From an uncultured Opitutales bacterium (GTDB lineage: Bacteria > Verrucomicrobiota > Verrucomicrobiia > Opitutales > Coraliomargaritaceae): a stretch of DNA of 64,000 bases. Location of the stretch: the NCBI GenBank assembly GCA_937775295.1, contig CALKBZ010000013.1, forward strand, positions 62,001 to 126,000, in the 5' to 3' direction. Position numbers and translations under genes: made by a program. This document shows positions 10,085-20,056 of this stretch, piece by piece. A model generated the notes under the pieces. It had not been told where the DNA came from and searched no databases. It worked only from the letters and a program-made list of their open reading frames with translations. Numbering within the stretch: the first letter of the stretch is position 1; each line of letters opens with the position of its first letter.

Positions 10085-12025
10085 CTAGACCTTTTTCTTG
10101 TTCGCTCGACGCGCCTCTAGATGCACCATCAGGATGCTGATATCGACAGGATTCACGCCACTGATGCGATTGGCCTGCCCCAGCGTGCGCGGCAGAATCT
10201 CGATCAACTTTTGCAGGCTTTCACTGCGCAGGCCTTTGACGTTGGCATACATAAAGTCGTCCGGTATGCGGATGTGGTCGATGTGCTTCATCTTCTCAAT
10301 CTGCTTCCTTTCACGTTCAAGATAACCCTTGAAAACAACACGGTAGTGCACCTCTGCACGCACCTCCTTAGATTCAGCTTTCAACTCTTGCGGGAAATCA
10401 TCCTGTGAATGAGAGCGGCGCAAGTGAAGCGCATAGCTCTCCCCTGCCCTGCGCTCGTCTTCCAGTCGCTGGGTCCACTCAGCGACCTTAGCTGCTTTCG
10501 CCGAAATTCTCGCTAGTCGCTTACTACCAACGAGTTGCAATCGAGAAGAATGCTCCAACAAGCGTATCTCGGCGCTCGGATGATTAAACAATAGTCGGTG
10601 CTCGGCACGACTGGAAAACATCCGATATGGCTCTTTGGTTCCCTTGGTGACTAGATCATCGATGAGTACGCCCAAATACGCCTCGTGGCGCTTGAGCACT
10701 AATGGCTCACTGCCACGTAACTTCTGCACTGCATTCACGCCCGCAATAAGGCCCTGACCTGCCGCCTCTTCATAGCCAGAGGTACCGTTGATCTGGCCCG
10801 CAAAGAATAGGTTCTCCACCTTCTTTGACTCGAGCGTGGGGAAAAGCTGTGTCGGTGGCGCGAAGTCATACTCGACCGCATACGCCGGGCGTAGCATGTG
10901 AACCTTCTCTAGGCCGTCGATACTACGCAGCATGTCCAACTGAACACCAAAAGGTAAACTGGTTGAGAGCCCATTGATATACCATTCGTTGGTATTACGA
11001 CCTTCTGGCTCAAGAAATAGCATATGCCGTTCCTTGTCAGCAAAGCGGACGAACTTATCTTCAATACTTGGGCAGTAGCGCGGCCCAGTTCCCTCAATTT
11101 GACCCGAGTACATTGGTGATAAATGGAGATTATCCGTCACCACCTGACGCGTCTTAGCTCCCGTGTAAGTCATCCAGCAAGACACTTGGTCCTTGCCCGG
11201 CATCCACCCCAGCTTGCGCTGCCCTGGATGTTCCACGTGGAACAATTCATGCTCCGACTCACGGCCGTCGTGCTCAGTGTGTTCCACGTGGAACACATTA
11301 TCCATCCCGCGGGTATCGTAAAAAGCAAACAACGTAGGCTCAGGATCGCCCTGCTGCTCTTCTAGTTGGCTAAAATCGATACTGCTGCCCAGAATACGCG
11401 CAGGTGTGCCAGTTTTTAGACGCTCGAGCTGGATTCCGGCCTCAAGAAAAGATCCCGAGAGCCCCTCTGCAGAGACATCCCCCATACGCCCGCCCTTATT
11501 AGTATTCTTGCCCACGTGCATCAGGCCACGAAGAAACGTACCTGTTGTCACCACGACCGTCTTGGCGTAGAAATCGACATCGAGGTTTGTTCGCACACCA
11601 ACTACTCGATCACCTTCATAAATAAGTCCCTGTACCATCGCCTGAAAAAGATCGAGGTTAGCCTGCAACTCGAGCACGTGCTTCATGCGGTACTGATACG
11701 CCTTCTTATCGCACTGCGCTCGTGGCGCCTGCACCGCAGGACCCTTAGAAGCATTCAATAAACGAAACTGTATCGCAGTGGTATCAGCATTGATTGCCAT
11801 CTCCCCGCCAAGCGCATCGATCTCACGCACCATATGACCCTTAGCCTGACCACCAATCGCGGGATTACAGCTCATTTGGGCGACAGTATCTAAATTTCCC
11901 GTCAGCATCAAGACATCTGCACCCAGACGCGCAGCGGCTAAGGCGGCTTCACAGCCCGCATGGCCTGCACCGCAGACAATCACATCGTAGGGCTGTTTCG
12001 GCCCGAATTTTAATCCACCACTCAT
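10085..12025 (-). CDS. mnmG: tRNA uridine-5-carboxymethylaminomethyl modification enzyme MnmG
   Basis: FAD-dependent partner of MnmE in forming the cmnm5U34 modification of tRNA wobble uridines. I start at the ATG at 12025 (646 residues), whose ATGA overlaps the mnmE stop; an upstream TTG is less likely. The dinucleotide-binding motif GAGHAGCE is at 19-26, and the family blocks [12 protein letters not shown] and [14 protein letters not shown] are intact. Residues about 240-275 form an insertion absent from E. coli and B. subtilis MnmG. It carries the peptide FHVEH twice, and its DNA contains two perfect 16-bp parS-like palindromes. The rest is normal, so the enzyme should be functional. Confidence 0.97.
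   Translation of the reverse strand: MSGGLKFGPKQPYDVIVCGAGHAGCEAALAAARLGADVLMLTGNLDTVAQMSCNPAIGGQAKGHMVREIDALGGEMAINADTTAIQFRLLNASKGPAVQAPRAQCDKKAYQYRMKHVLELQANLDLFQAMVQGLIYEGDRVVGVRTNLDVDFYAKTVVVTTGTFLRGLMHVGKNTNKGGRMGDVSAEGLSGSFLEAGIQLERLKTGTPARILGSSIDFSQLEEQQGDPEPTLFAFYDTRGMDNVFHVEHTEHDGRESEHELFHVEHPGQRKLGWMPGKDQVSCWMTYTGAKTRQVVTDNLHLSPMYSGQIEGTGPRYCPSIEDKFVRFADKERHMLFLEPEGRNTNEWYINGLSTSLPFGVQLDMLRSIDGLEKVHMLRPAYAVEYDFAPPTQLFPTLESKKVENLFFAGQINGTSGYEEAAGQGLIAGVNAVQKLRGSEPLVLKRHEAYLGVLIDDLVTKGTKEPYRMFSSRAEHRLLFNHPSAEIRLLEHSSRLQLVGSKRLARISAKAAKVAEWTQRLEDERRAGESYALHLRRSHSQDDFPQELKAESKEVRAEVHYRVVFKGYLERERKQIEKMKHIDHIRIPDDFMYANVKGLRSESLQKLIEILPRTLGQANRISGVNPVDISILMVHLEARRANKKKV
11229..11244. promoter_or_regulatory. 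parS-like ParB binding site 1, inside mnmG
   Basis: Perfect 16-bp palindrome TGTTCCACGTGGAACA, identical to a known chromosomal parS variant (consensus TGTTNCACGTGNAACA). It lies within the mnmG coding sequence and reads as part of the peptide LFHVEH. ParB spreads from such sites to organise and segregate the origin region. No parA or parB gene is in this window. Confidence 0.85.
11280..11295. promoter_or_regulatory. parS-like ParB binding site 2, inside mnmG
   Basis: Second exact copy of TGTTCCACGTGGAACA, 51 bp from the first. The spacing is a multiple of three, so both sites are read in the same frame and give the same FHVEH peptide. This fits a selected DNA site placed in a tolerated protein loop rather than a selected peptide. 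Confidence 0.85.
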
Positions 12026-13383
12026 TTTCCGATACAAAACTGTTTAAATAGACTGTCGAGCATACGATCATTATCCACTTTGCCTACCACCTTACCTATA
12101 GACTCCACCGCAGCACGAAGATCTGAAGCGATTAACTCAGATAAATCATCATCCTTCATTTTCTGAGCAGCTAACTCTAGCGAATCACAAGCCTCACCCA
12201 GCGCGTTCGCATGACGCGCATTGACAACCACACCATCGGTCGCATTCGGCTGCTGGATTGCCGACTCAATCGAATCTATCCAGAGCTCACGAAACGGTTG
12301 CAGCCCCTCGCCGGCTTGCAACGAGAGGCGTGCATGCTGAAATTCGGCCATAAAATCGTGATGCTCCGAGGCATTTGGTAGATCGATTTTGTTCTCGATC
12401 ACGATTGTATTCTTAGGAGTCATACGAGCCAACAGAGATTCAGGCAGGGCAGGGGAGGGCAATGCGGAATCAAGCATCAACAAAAAGAAGTCTGCGGTTT
12501 CGGCCTGTTCGATCGTATGATTAATGCCAATTTGCTCAATCGCATCACCGGCCTCATGCAGCCCCGCTGTATCCAGTATCTCGATACGCCAGGGCCCCAC
12601 CATCAAAAATGCTGAGATATAGTCGCGAGTCGTGCCTGGTATATCGCTGACGATCGACCGATCCGATCCAGTCAGTGCATTGATCAAACTACTCTTACCC
12701 ACATTTGGCTCACCAATAATCAGCGTCTTAACTCCCTCGTGCAATAATGACGTATAGCGCTGTGTATTAATTAGTTCCAAAACCTCATTAATCAGCTTTC
12801 GCAGCTCTGAAGCAGGTCCGACCTGATCCTCGCTAGGCAAATCTTCTTCGGGGAAGTCAATATATGCTTCGAGATGCGCCATTACGCTCAAAAGCCGATC
12901 CGTCAACTCACTCATCTTACGGCCAACTGAACCATGCAACTGACGCTGCGCCACCTCGATACTACGATCCGAGCGCGCTCGAATCAGATCTGAAACCGCC
13001 TCAGCCTGACTCAAATCCATCTTTCCATTTAGGAAGGCAGTGCGAGTAAACTCGCCCGGTTCTGCGGATCGGCAGCCCCGAGACATGAGATCAGCCAAGA
13101 TCTTCTGCACGATCAATGGGTTTCCATGTGGAGAGATTTCGAGCATCGCTTCACCCGTGAAAGACTTACCCAACTCGAAGTACGTGAAGACACAGTCATC
13201 AATAATTGCACCAGCGACATCGTGGTAAGTACCGAAATGAGCATAGCGTGGCGTTAGTGCTAGCTCACGGCCTAAAATTTGAGCCGAGAGGTCCGAACAA
13301 GCGGGACCACTCAAGCGAATCACCGCAATGGCTGATTCGCCAGCCGGAGTTGAAAGAGCAACTATTGTATCAGTAGCAGGCAT
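12022..13383 (-). CDS. mnmE: tRNA uridine-5-carboxymethylaminomethyl GTPase MnmE
   Basis: GTPase that works with MnmG on wobble uridines. The protein has 453 residues. An N-terminal folate/formyl-binding domain ([22 protein letters not shown]) is followed by a helical domain and an inserted G domain with P-loop GEPNVGKSS (224-232), switch DIPGTTRD and DTAG. It ends in the FCIGK C-terminus, whose Cys is needed for activity. Its stop overlaps the mnmG start (ATGA), so the two are coupled. The mnmE-mnmG order near parS-like sites is common close to bacterial replication origins. Confidence 0.97.
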   Translation of the reverse strand: MPATDTIVALSTPAGESAIAVIRLSGPACSDLSAQILGRELALTPRYAHFGTYHDVAGAIIDDCVFTYFELGKSFTGEAMLEISPHGNPLIVQKILADLMSRGCRSAEPGEFTRTAFLNGKMDLSQAEAVSDLIRARSDRSIEVAQRQLHGSVGRKMSELTDRLLSVMAHLEAYIDFPEEDLPSEDQVGPASELRKLINEVLELINTQRYTSLLHEGVKTLIIGEPNVGKSSLINALTGSDRSIVSDIPGTTRDYISAFLMVGPWRIEILDTAGLHEAGDAIEQIGINHTIEQAETADFFLLMLDSALPSPALPESLLARMTPKNTIVIENKIDLPNASEHHDFMAEFQHARLSLQAGEGLQPFRELWIDSIESAIQQPNATDGVVVNARHANALGEACDSLELAAQKMKDDDLSELIASDLRAAVESIGKVVGKVDNDRMLDSLFKQFCIGK

Positions 13384-14719
13384 AGTGCCGCAAAGTTCGT
13401 CACATATGCCGTGGCGTCAAGTACACATCTAAAGCGCTTTATTTAACGATGAATGTGAAATAATCTGGAGTAAGGCCCATAGAGTGAAAAATAAACCCAC
13501 TTCTGGAGGCTTAATATCACAAAAAAACACCCGCTAGCCCGCATATGTACTGAGTTTCGCTGTAATTTTTGAAAGTCATGTTTTGAACACAATCACAGGT
13601 ACCGGCAGCAGACTTTAATTTTATGCTACTAGTTGTTAAAGAGCGACTTGTGCATTAACTACAAGCATTGTGTAATACCCAAGTCGCCGCGCCACATGGA
13701 CACTGTAAAATCTGAATGTTGTAGCTCAGTGGCTGGTTAACGACGTATGCGGTTTAACAAATTGCATCATAACCAAACCGCTTAGTTTGAAACATATAAA
13801 ATAGCTCAAACTTAGTTTACTTACTTATACTGAAGATAGCTTCAATGGCCTGAAACAATTTTCAGACAAGTGGTTTAGATATTATTATAGAATTCTTCAG
13901 AATCCACGCCGTTACCCGTTAAAGGGACAACATTCGTGACTTAATAATTGAAACTAAAATGATGACGACTGACCATTGATTACTTATAGACTCGATCGCG
14001 CGCAGTGTGAGTAGATGACGCATCAAGAAACTGATACGATCGACAATTTGACAGTGCGTGGCCGAAGTGGAATCGAAAAAATATGAACTCGTTTATAATT
14101 AACGCCCGATTGTAATCGCACATTCTCTAATAAGTAGGTGACACCACTATCTGAGTTCGAATGGAAATTGCGCTCAAGAATTAGATTCACCAACAATGTC
14201 ACAAGGAAGCTGCTACAATTATGCCATAGTATCTGCGCGATGGCCTTTATGCGCCAAGTGTCATCTTCGTAAAGCGTAACGCCCTGCGCCTACCATGTGC
14301 TGAAGTATTTATCAAACTGAGCATGCAGTAGCGCGGTACACTTGGAAGTCGGACGGCGACGATAACACTTAAGTTGATAAAACAGACATGTTTGCATAAG
14401 CTGCGCAGGTAATGCATAATACGTGCACTGACGAATAAACCCAATTGGACCGATACTTAAATAAGTCGATACAAGTAAAATTGCCAACTAGCTGAGCAAG
14501 CTGACGACATAAACGCATAAATACACGTCTGCAGTACACTAAACGACCTGTTACGATCCGGCGAAGTCGATATACAGCATCGCAAAGCACAAGCCTAGGA
14601 GGAGGGGAGGGTGCTGCTACTCGAGAGCCTTGGCTGAATAGCGAACACCCTTCTATCAGTATTAGACTTACGCTGAACGAAATTAGCAGCGTGCCCCATT
14701 CGTTTTCCTAAGAGCTATA
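13384..14719. other. 1.3-kb gene-free spacer between mnmE and recA
   Basis: No open frame here has a recognisable protein or a coherent start. The short overlapping minus-strand frames at 14247-14590 are Arg/Tyr/Cys-rich and look random. Base composition appears more AT-rich than the flanking genes. The left part, 13643-13903, holds a cluster of perfect short inverted repeats listed separately. None of the GC-rich repeat families of other gaps occur. It may hold an unrecognised RNA, or decayed sequence. Confidence 0.5.
13643..13903. other. cluster of short stem-loops, possible structured RNA
   Basis: Within 260 bp there are several inverted repeats: GCGACTTG (13643-13650) with CAAGTCGC (13680-13687); GCGGTTT (13749-13755) with AAACCGC (13775-13781); TTAGTTTGA (13782-13790) with TCAAACTTA (13806-13814, one mismatch); CTGAAA-CAAT-TTTCAG (13850-13865); and a palindrome at 13892-13903. 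They are consecutive and mostly non-overlapping, as in a folded RNA. No known RNA family signature was recognised. Confidence 0.3.
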
Positions 14720-15787
14720 CTAATCGGATTCCGCTGTTTCACCAGTGAGTGATTCACCAGCACGAACGTGGACTTTAGACATAATAAGTTCGGTCAATTC
14801 CTTAGCTAGTCCTGGATTATCCTTAATATGTTGCTTCGCAGCTTCACGCCCTTGACCAATCATCTCACCTTTATACGAAATCCATGAGCCCTTCTTTTCC
14901 AGCATCTTATGCTCGACACCTAAATCAACCAAAGAACCTGAGTGGGAAATACCTTCGTCATACATGATATCGAACTCCGTCTCCGTGAACGGGGGTGCGA
15001 CCTTATTTTTGACCATCTTGATACGTGTCCGGTTACCGACCACTTTACCCGACGATTCCTTAATTTGACCAATTCGGCGAATATCCATACGAACCGAAGA
15101 AAAGAACTTAAGGGCACGGCCACCAGGCTGAGTTTCTGGGCTGCCAAACATGACTCCAATCTTCTCGCGAATCTGATTGGTAAAGAGAACCACGCATTGT
15201 GATTTACTGATACACGCAGTGAGACGACGCATCGCTTGACTCATCATACGTGCTTGAAGGCCGACGGTTGTGTCTCCCATCTGACCATCCAACTCGTGTT
15301 TTGAAACTAGAGCTGCAACCGAGTCAATTACGATAATATCGACTGCACCTGAACGAATCAATGTTTCAGTAATATTTAGTGCGTCTTCACCACTCTCAGG
15401 TTGCGAGACCATCAAATTTTCAAGATCCACACCTAACACCTTCGCATAGCGTGGGTCCAGTGCGTGTTCCACATCAACAAACACGGCGTTACCGCCTACC
15501 TTCTGGGCTTGTGCGATGATGCTCAAACAAAACGTGGTTTTACCAGAACTTTCTGGACCGTAGATTTCACAGACACGTCCACGAGGGAGGCCGCCAATCC
15601 CTGTGGCTAGGTCAATGGCAATCGATCCAGTCGAAATGACATCAATCTCCATTTTTGTTGCCTCACCTAGTCGCATGATCGCGCCGTTGCCGAATTGCTT
15701 ATTGATGCCAGAAATTGCTAGGTCCAAGTTCTTGCGATCAGCTTCTGGGTTGCGTACGATTTTTTTAATTTGTGCTTTTGCGGCCAT
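14720..15787 (-). CDS. recA: recombinase RecA
   Basis: ATP-dependent strand-exchange protein of homologous recombination and coprotease of the SOS response. The 355-residue product has the Walker A motif GPESSGKT (77-84), the Walker B region [12 protein letters not shown] and the L2-loop sequence [22 protein letters not shown]. Length is normal for the family. It starts at an ATG whose first residues ([13 protein letters not shown]) are basic. It stands alone between two gene-free spacers; no clear LexA box was found upstream and no recX is adjacent. Confidence 0.98.
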   Translation of the reverse strand: MAAKAQIKKIVRNPEADRKNLDLAISGINKQFGNGAIMRLGEATKMEIDVISTGSIAIDLATGIGGLPRGRVCEIYGPESSGKTTFCLSIIAQAQKVGGNAVFVDVEHALDPRYAKVLGVDLENLMVSQPESGEDALNITETLIRSGAVDIIVIDSVAALVSKHELDGQMGDTTVGLQARMMSQAMRRLTACISKSQCVVLFTNQIREKIGVMFGSPETQPGGRALKFFSSVRMDIRRIGQIKESSGKVVGNRTRIKMVKNKVAPPFTETEFDIMYDEGISHSGSLVDLGVEHKMLEKKGSWISYKGEMIGQGREAAKQHIKDNPGLAKELTELIMSKVHVRAGESLTGETAESD

Positions 15788-16375
15788 ATCGGTGGTGAGT
15801 TAATTGTTATGTGTTGATTTATTAATTAAACTGAGCAGGACTTTAACTATGGCAAGTTTAAATGATAATTTGTTCACTAGATTTGTGGACCATGCAGGTT
15901 TGCAGCAATTCGAATGCGACCAGCAGATTCAATGGTGTGCATTGAAACTCTTCATGGTAGGCATTGGCATTACATGCCTTTTTTTCAAAGATAGCACTGT
16001 TACAAAGCCCACCGCCGCTAGTGCCTGTCGGCGCTATTTATGCATTGCTTACCAACCTTTAAAGCGATGCCTTCAAATATCCTGCATATCTCTTGAGGCA
16101 CTAGCTTTAAACAGTCGGCCTACCTTGCGATATTGGAAACACCATTCGACACTAATGACTTATAGAGAATGTGCCGCTGGTATCAGTTACATAGTGCGTC
16201 GGCACATGCTGCGCGACAATTGCGACCAATTCCATTCCAACTACACGACTCATCTCACCCACTAGATTCCGACTTAAAAGCAGTCAGTCGTTAAAGATCA
16301 GCCCTATATGCGACTCGCATTGCTACAAGCTAAGTAGCTAGAGACACCATTTATATCCACGATTTCAATCATACC
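15788..16375. other. 588-bp spacer upstream of recA, no supported gene
   Basis: This gap should hold the divergent promoters of recA and the membrane-protein gene at 16376. A plus-strand frame at 15804-16265 stays open for 153 codons, but its product is Cys/Leu/Arg-rich without domain, signal or membrane pattern, so I do not call it. I see no repeat family or clear SOS operator. Confidence 0.5.
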
Positions 16376-16789
16376 ATGCCAACTAATAAACCAAACCTAC
16401 CAGTGCCCGATGGGGTGCGCTATGCTCGTTGGGCAGGGCATGCACTTGGATTTATTTTAATCTGTACAGCTGTTGTCTCGGTGATACGAGGGCTAGACGG
16501 GGCTTTCAGTAGCATCAAAGCCAGCTACTTCGTATTATATGGTATCGTGCTAAATTTGCCGTTCATAAGGATCTCAGATGCTCGGTGGAAATTGGTCTAT
16601 GGCCTGCTAGTTTTTTCCTCGATCGCTTTTGTGTTCATGATGGTAGCTTCGGTTATGTTTAGCTACATGGATGCGGCAGATCGCGGCGAACGCCTCGGTG
16701 TCCCAGGGCTTGAGGGCAGTTTGATCTTTCTGGCGCTCATGCAAGTTCCCGCGGTCCTCTTTCAACGTAGACCTGACTTAATTGACTAA
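16376..16789 (+). CDS. hypothetical membrane protein
   Basis: Unrecognised 137-residue integral membrane protein with four hydrophobic segments: about 22-42 (AGHALGFILICTAVVSVI), 50-66, 74-98 (VYGLLVFSSIAFVFMMVASV) and 115-130. A short polar N-terminus begins MPTNKPNLPVPDG. The TAA stop is directly followed by the ATG of the HAD phosphatase gene, so the two are almost surely co-transcribed and translationally coupled. No function can be named. Confidence 0.75.
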   Translation: MPTNKPNLPVPDGVRYARWAGHALGFILICTAVVSVIRGLDGAFSSIKASYFVLYGIVLNLPFIRISDARWKLVYGLLVFSSIAFVFMMVASVMFSYMDAADRGERLGVPGLEGSLIFLALMQVPAVLFQRRPDLID

Positions 16790-17443
16790 ATGACCGCACG
16801 CTACAAACACGTCATCTGGGATTGGAACGGCACGCTGCTCAACGACATAGAGCTTTGTGTCGATGTACTCAACGGACTACTTGCCAAACGGGGCAGGTCA
16901 CCACTTTCAGAGCAAGACTATCGCAATAATTTTGGTTTTCCTGTGGTTCACTTTTACGATTACCTAGGCTTCGATACTGATAAAGATAGCTTTGATCGAA
17001 TCAGCCGTGAATTTATTGACGACTACCAAGCACGCTGCTTTGAGGAGTGTAAATTACACATTGAGGCAGCGCAGGTTCTCACTGATTTAGCGCAACTAGG
17101 GATGAGCCATTCAGTGCTTTCGGCCGCTAAACAAGACGCACTCAACGAAAGCATACACCACTTTGGTATCCGAGATCACTTTCTGGGCCTAATGGGGGCA
17201 GATAATATCTATGCCCAAGGTAAGGTAGCACAAGGCCATCACTGGATTGAGCAACTCCACTGGCAGCCAGATGAGATCGTCTTGATCGGTGATACCTTGC
17301 ACGACTTTGAGGTAGCCGAAGCCATTGGCACGCATTGTATCCTGATGACGCACGGGCACCACACCACCGAACGGCTAGCCAGCTCAGGTGCTCCAGTGGT
17401 GCATTCGTTGCGGGAGCTAGTGCAGCTACTACGATCTACCTGA
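16790..17443 (+). CDS. HAD-superfamily phosphatase (phosphoglycolate phosphatase-like)
   Basis: A 217-residue hydrolase of the HAD class with a small helical cap (subfamily I). Motif I is WDWNGTLLND, with nucleophile Asp11 and Asn in place of the usual second Asp, as in a common HAD subgroup. Motif II is in HSVLSAAKQ, motif III is the Lys of AQGKVAQGH, and motif IV is IGDTLHDFEVA. Phosphoglycolate or a similar small phosphate ester is a plausible substrate, but the sequence does not fix it. It is coupled to the preceding membrane-protein gene. Confidence 0.85.
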   Translation: MTARYKHVIWDWNGTLLNDIELCVDVLNGLLAKRGRSPLSEQDYRNNFGFPVVHFYDYLGFDTDKDSFDRISREFIDDYQARCFEECKLHIEAAQVLTDLAQLGMSHSVLSAAKQDALNESIHHFGIRDHFLGLMGADNIYAQGKVAQGHHWIEQLHWQPDEIVLIGDTLHDFEVAEAIGTHCILMTHGHHTTERLASSGAPVVHSLRELVQLLRST

Positions 17444-17678
17444 TGCCTGCCCGTTCGGATATTGATCGGCTTCGGTCGACGCGCCTCATGCGGTAATTAA
17501 TATAATTAGGATAGGTATTAAAAAAATACGATTGCCAAAAATCACTTTAGAAAGTGCGCTAGCCTTCATATTGAAATACGGCTGCCCGCAAGCGCCGAAC
17601 CAATCGACACACTCCAACGCGTCTTTGACGAACCCCACTCCGGGCGTTCTCCGTGAACAGAGCCACTTTCATCATTTT

Positions 17679-19367
17679 ATGGACATTGCAATTGTCACTG
17701 GAGCTGAAACTCCACTCGGACTTCGCTTGATCGAAGATCTTATCCGCCAAGGGTGCCGCGTACACGGGATCGGCAACAACTTTTCACACGTCACTTTCGC
17801 AGACAAGCATTTCATTGCCCATGCGATTGACCTGAGCGATCTCGAAGCAGTCGCACGCACGGCAGAGACCATCCTCGAACAGGAAAAGGCGATTCACATC
17901 CTAATCCATGCGATCGATGTGACGCCAGGTGCTCCCTTTGAGCATCTACCCGTGGGTAACCTCGAAGCCATTCTAAAGGTCGGACTACTCGGGCCTGTCA
18001 TGCTCACACGCATGGCTCTGCCCAACCTGCTACGCTTCCGCGGCCAACTGATTAACATCATTCCCGCCAACAAGAGCGGCCACATTGCCAGCGCAGTCAA
18101 CGCCCTCATCGAAGGTGGCCTGCGTGAGATGAACAACGCACTGTTTGATCAGGCGCGCGATGCCGGTCTACGCGTGACCAACCTAATCCTTCGCCAGAAC
18201 ACAGTGACGGATGATACGACCTATGCAGACAAACACCTGCAAACTCGAATCGATCCTGAACATGTCGCCCGCACCGTCGAACAGCTTCTCAATCCGAACG
18301 AGCCCAACGTCCCCAACGAAATTACACTGTATCCGCGCCTCAGCGGCGCCGCCGAAGAAGTACTGCCGAAGACTGCCCTACCAATCGATCCATACAATGC
18401 GGTCGTGCTACCTCCACAGAAATATTGCCCACCAGAGCAGGAGGCTATCCTCACCAAAGAACCGGAACAAATCGAACGCACCATACCTTATACGGACGAG
18501 GAAATAGAAGAGAAAATCGCCTCGGCCATTGAGGACTACGAATCTCAGCCTGAACGCCACGAAGAGCCCAAGCGGAATAAAAAGAATAAACGTAACGACC
18601 GTGAGCCAAAACAGTCTCGCGCTGAACCAAAGCAACAGTCCGACCAGCCAAAACAGTCTCGCACTGAATCAGGGCAACCGTCCGACCTGCCGAAACAAGA
18701 CATATCAACAGACGGCGAACAGTCGGACCAGCCGAAATCGCGTCGTGGCCGTCGCCGTGGCGGACGCAACCGTAATAAGAATCGCGAACAACCAGAGGAC
18801 AACAGCTCAACACGCAACGATGAGCGCAGCCGGTCAGACTCGAAGGAAAATACATCACCAGTTGGCGACAAGAATATATCCGTAGAATCTACAAAGGACA
18901 AAATGCCTGTGAAGACGCCACGTCCTGGACGTAATCGCAGCCGCAAATCTGTTGTTAAACCTGATGAAAAATACCCAGCTTACGAGCAGTCTAGTACTCC
19001 GGTAGCAGAACACTCCAAAGCCAGTTCTCCACAACCCAAAAAAGATTCATTTCAACCCCGAGAAGTCGTGCTTGCAGCACCCATTCCTACACAGGAGAAA
19101 AAGGCAGCCAAGCCTAAGAAAAAAGCACCGGCCAAACCACAGCAGCAACTGGAATTAGTATCCCACAAGCCTGCAGTGAAGAAAAAAGTGGCAAAGAAGG
19201 CTGCTAAAAAGGTGACTAGAGAAGTCGTAGCCAAAAAAGTGGCGACCAAAAAAGCAGTGAAAAAAGTCCCTACAAAAAAGACGATCACTAAGAAAGCTAC
19301 CAAAAAGACTGCAGCAAAAAAGGCGACTAAGAAGGCGGTTAAAAAGACCGCGAGAAAAGCCGAATAG
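17679..19367 (+). CDS. SDR-family protein with long histone-H1-like basic tail
   Basis: I start at the ATG at 17679 (562 residues), where the Rossmann fold begins at once: MDIAIVTGAETPLGLRLIED. Residues 1-about 230 resemble short-chain dehydrogenases, but the catalytic Tyr-x-x-x-Lys is not seen; the expected place reads SAVNALIEGGLREM. The middle (nt 18400-18800) is charged and Gln/Pro/Glu/Arg-rich with repeats such as EPKQSRAEPKQ and a RRGRRRGGRNRNKN block. The C-terminus (nt 19080-19364) is almost pure Lys/Ala/Thr/Val in KKAAKK-type repeats like histone H1, AlgP or chlamydial Hc2. DNA or RNA binding is inferred; an enzymatic role is doubtful. Confidence 0.8.
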   Translation: MDIAIVTGAETPLGLRLIEDLIRQGCRVHGIGNNFSHVTFADKHFIAHAIDLSDLEAVARTAETILEQEKAIHILIHAIDVTPGAPFEHLPVGNLEAILKVGLLGPVMLTRMALPNLLRFRGQLINIIPANKSGHIASAVNALIEGGLREMNNALFDQARDAGLRVTNLILRQNTVTDDTTYADKHLQTRIDPEHVARTVEQLLNPNEPNVPNEITLYPRLSGAAEEVLPKTALPIDPYNAVVLPPQKYCPPEQEAILTKEPEQIERTIPYTDEEIEEKIASAIEDYESQPERHEEPKRNKKNKRNDREPKQSRAEPKQQSDQPKQSRTESGQPSDLPKQDISTDGEQSDQPKSRRGRRRGGRNRNKNREQPEDNSSTRNDERSRSDSKENTSPVGDKNISVESTKDKMPVKTPRPGRNRSRKSVVKPDEKYPAYEQSSTPVAEHSKASSPQPKKDSFQPREVVLAAPIPTQEKKAAKPKKKAPAKPQQQLELVSHKPAVKKKVAKKAAKKVTREVVAKKVATKKAVKKVPTKKTITKKATKKTAAKKATKKAVKKTARKAE

Positions 19368-19384
19368 AGTAGGGGACTTGCGGG

Positions 19385-20017
19385 TTACCATTCAAAGCCA
19401 ACTGCGTTGAGAAACGCACTGGCTATAATGTTATGCCCAATGGCATTGGGATGCACGCGGTCAGCACAAAGCTGCAATGTATGATTTTGCAACAGCCATG
19501 CATTAAATGCAGCCTGCACATCAACAAAGCGTAGCTCATTGCGTTCAGCAACCGCGCGAGCCGCCGCTCCGTAGCGGTCCATCAACTCGCGCATAGGCTC
19601 CTTGACGTTCGTCTCTAGGAAGAAAGGAGACATCACGATCATACCTTGTACCTGAGGCAACGTGCGCTCGACTAAGCCCTGTAACTTTTCGCTGTAGGCT
19701 GGCAACAACACTTGCTCCACGAGTGGTTTATCGAACTGACGCCAGACATCATTGGTCCCGATCATCACCGACACCCAATCTGGTTGATGTGCTAATACAT
19801 CTACATCCCAACGCGCTTCTAAGTCCGTCACACGGTTGCCCGAGATGCCCGTATTCAAATAACGAAGCTTAGCCTCAGGATGATGCGCGGCCAATAAGGC
19901 CTGCACTTGAGCCACATAGCCAGCGCCAAGGTCCGTGCCACCTGATTCACGATCACGGCCACAATCAGTGATTGAATCGCCGACAAAGAGTAGGGTAGTT
20001 GGTTTGGTAAACAGCAT
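19385..20017 (-). CDS. SGNH/GDSL-family hydrolase (lipase/esterase type)
   Basis: A 210-residue SGNH hydrolase. Block I is FVGDSITDCGRD with Ser15 as nucleophile, block II is the Gly of NTGISGNRV, block III is IGTNDVW with the oxyanion Asn, and block V is DRVHPNAIGH with the Asp/His of the catalytic triad. No signal peptide is present, so it is probably cytoplasmic. Such enzymes deacylate lipids, sugars or peptides; the substrate cannot be read from the sequence. It converges with the SDR/H1-tail gene, with 17 bp between the ends. Confidence 0.9.
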   Translation of the reverse strand: MLFTKPTTLLFVGDSITDCGRDRESGGTDLGAGYVAQVQALLAAHHPEAKLRYLNTGISGNRVTDLEARWDVDVLAHQPDWVSVMIGTNDVWRQFDKPLVEQVLLPAYSEKLQGLVERTLPQVQGMIVMSPFFLETNVKEPMRELMDRYGAAARAVAERNELRFVDVQAAFNAWLLQNHTLQLCADRVHPNAIGHNIIASAFLNAVGFEW

Positions 20018-20056
20018 ATTATTTCTAAGAATTATGTTTCACTACTAACAATACGC

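Noticed and set aside
11229-11295. FHVEH as a functional peptide repeat in MnmG
   Set aside because: The DNA is perfectly palindromic over 16 bp in both copies and equals parS, which better explains the conservation.
13724-13790. tRNA-like words (GTAGCTCAGTGGCTGGTTA) in the mnmE-recA spacer
   Set aside because: No acceptor stem, anticodon arm or T-loop (GTTCGAATC) at the right distance could be built around it.
14247-14590. Overlapping minus-strand frames of 65-73 codons
   Set aside because: Three frames overlap, composition looks random, and none has a plausible start site or family resemblance.
15804-16265. 153-codon plus-strand frame upstream of recA
   Set aside because: Product is Cys/Leu/Arg-rich with no domain, signal or membrane pattern; it occupies the probable promoter region.
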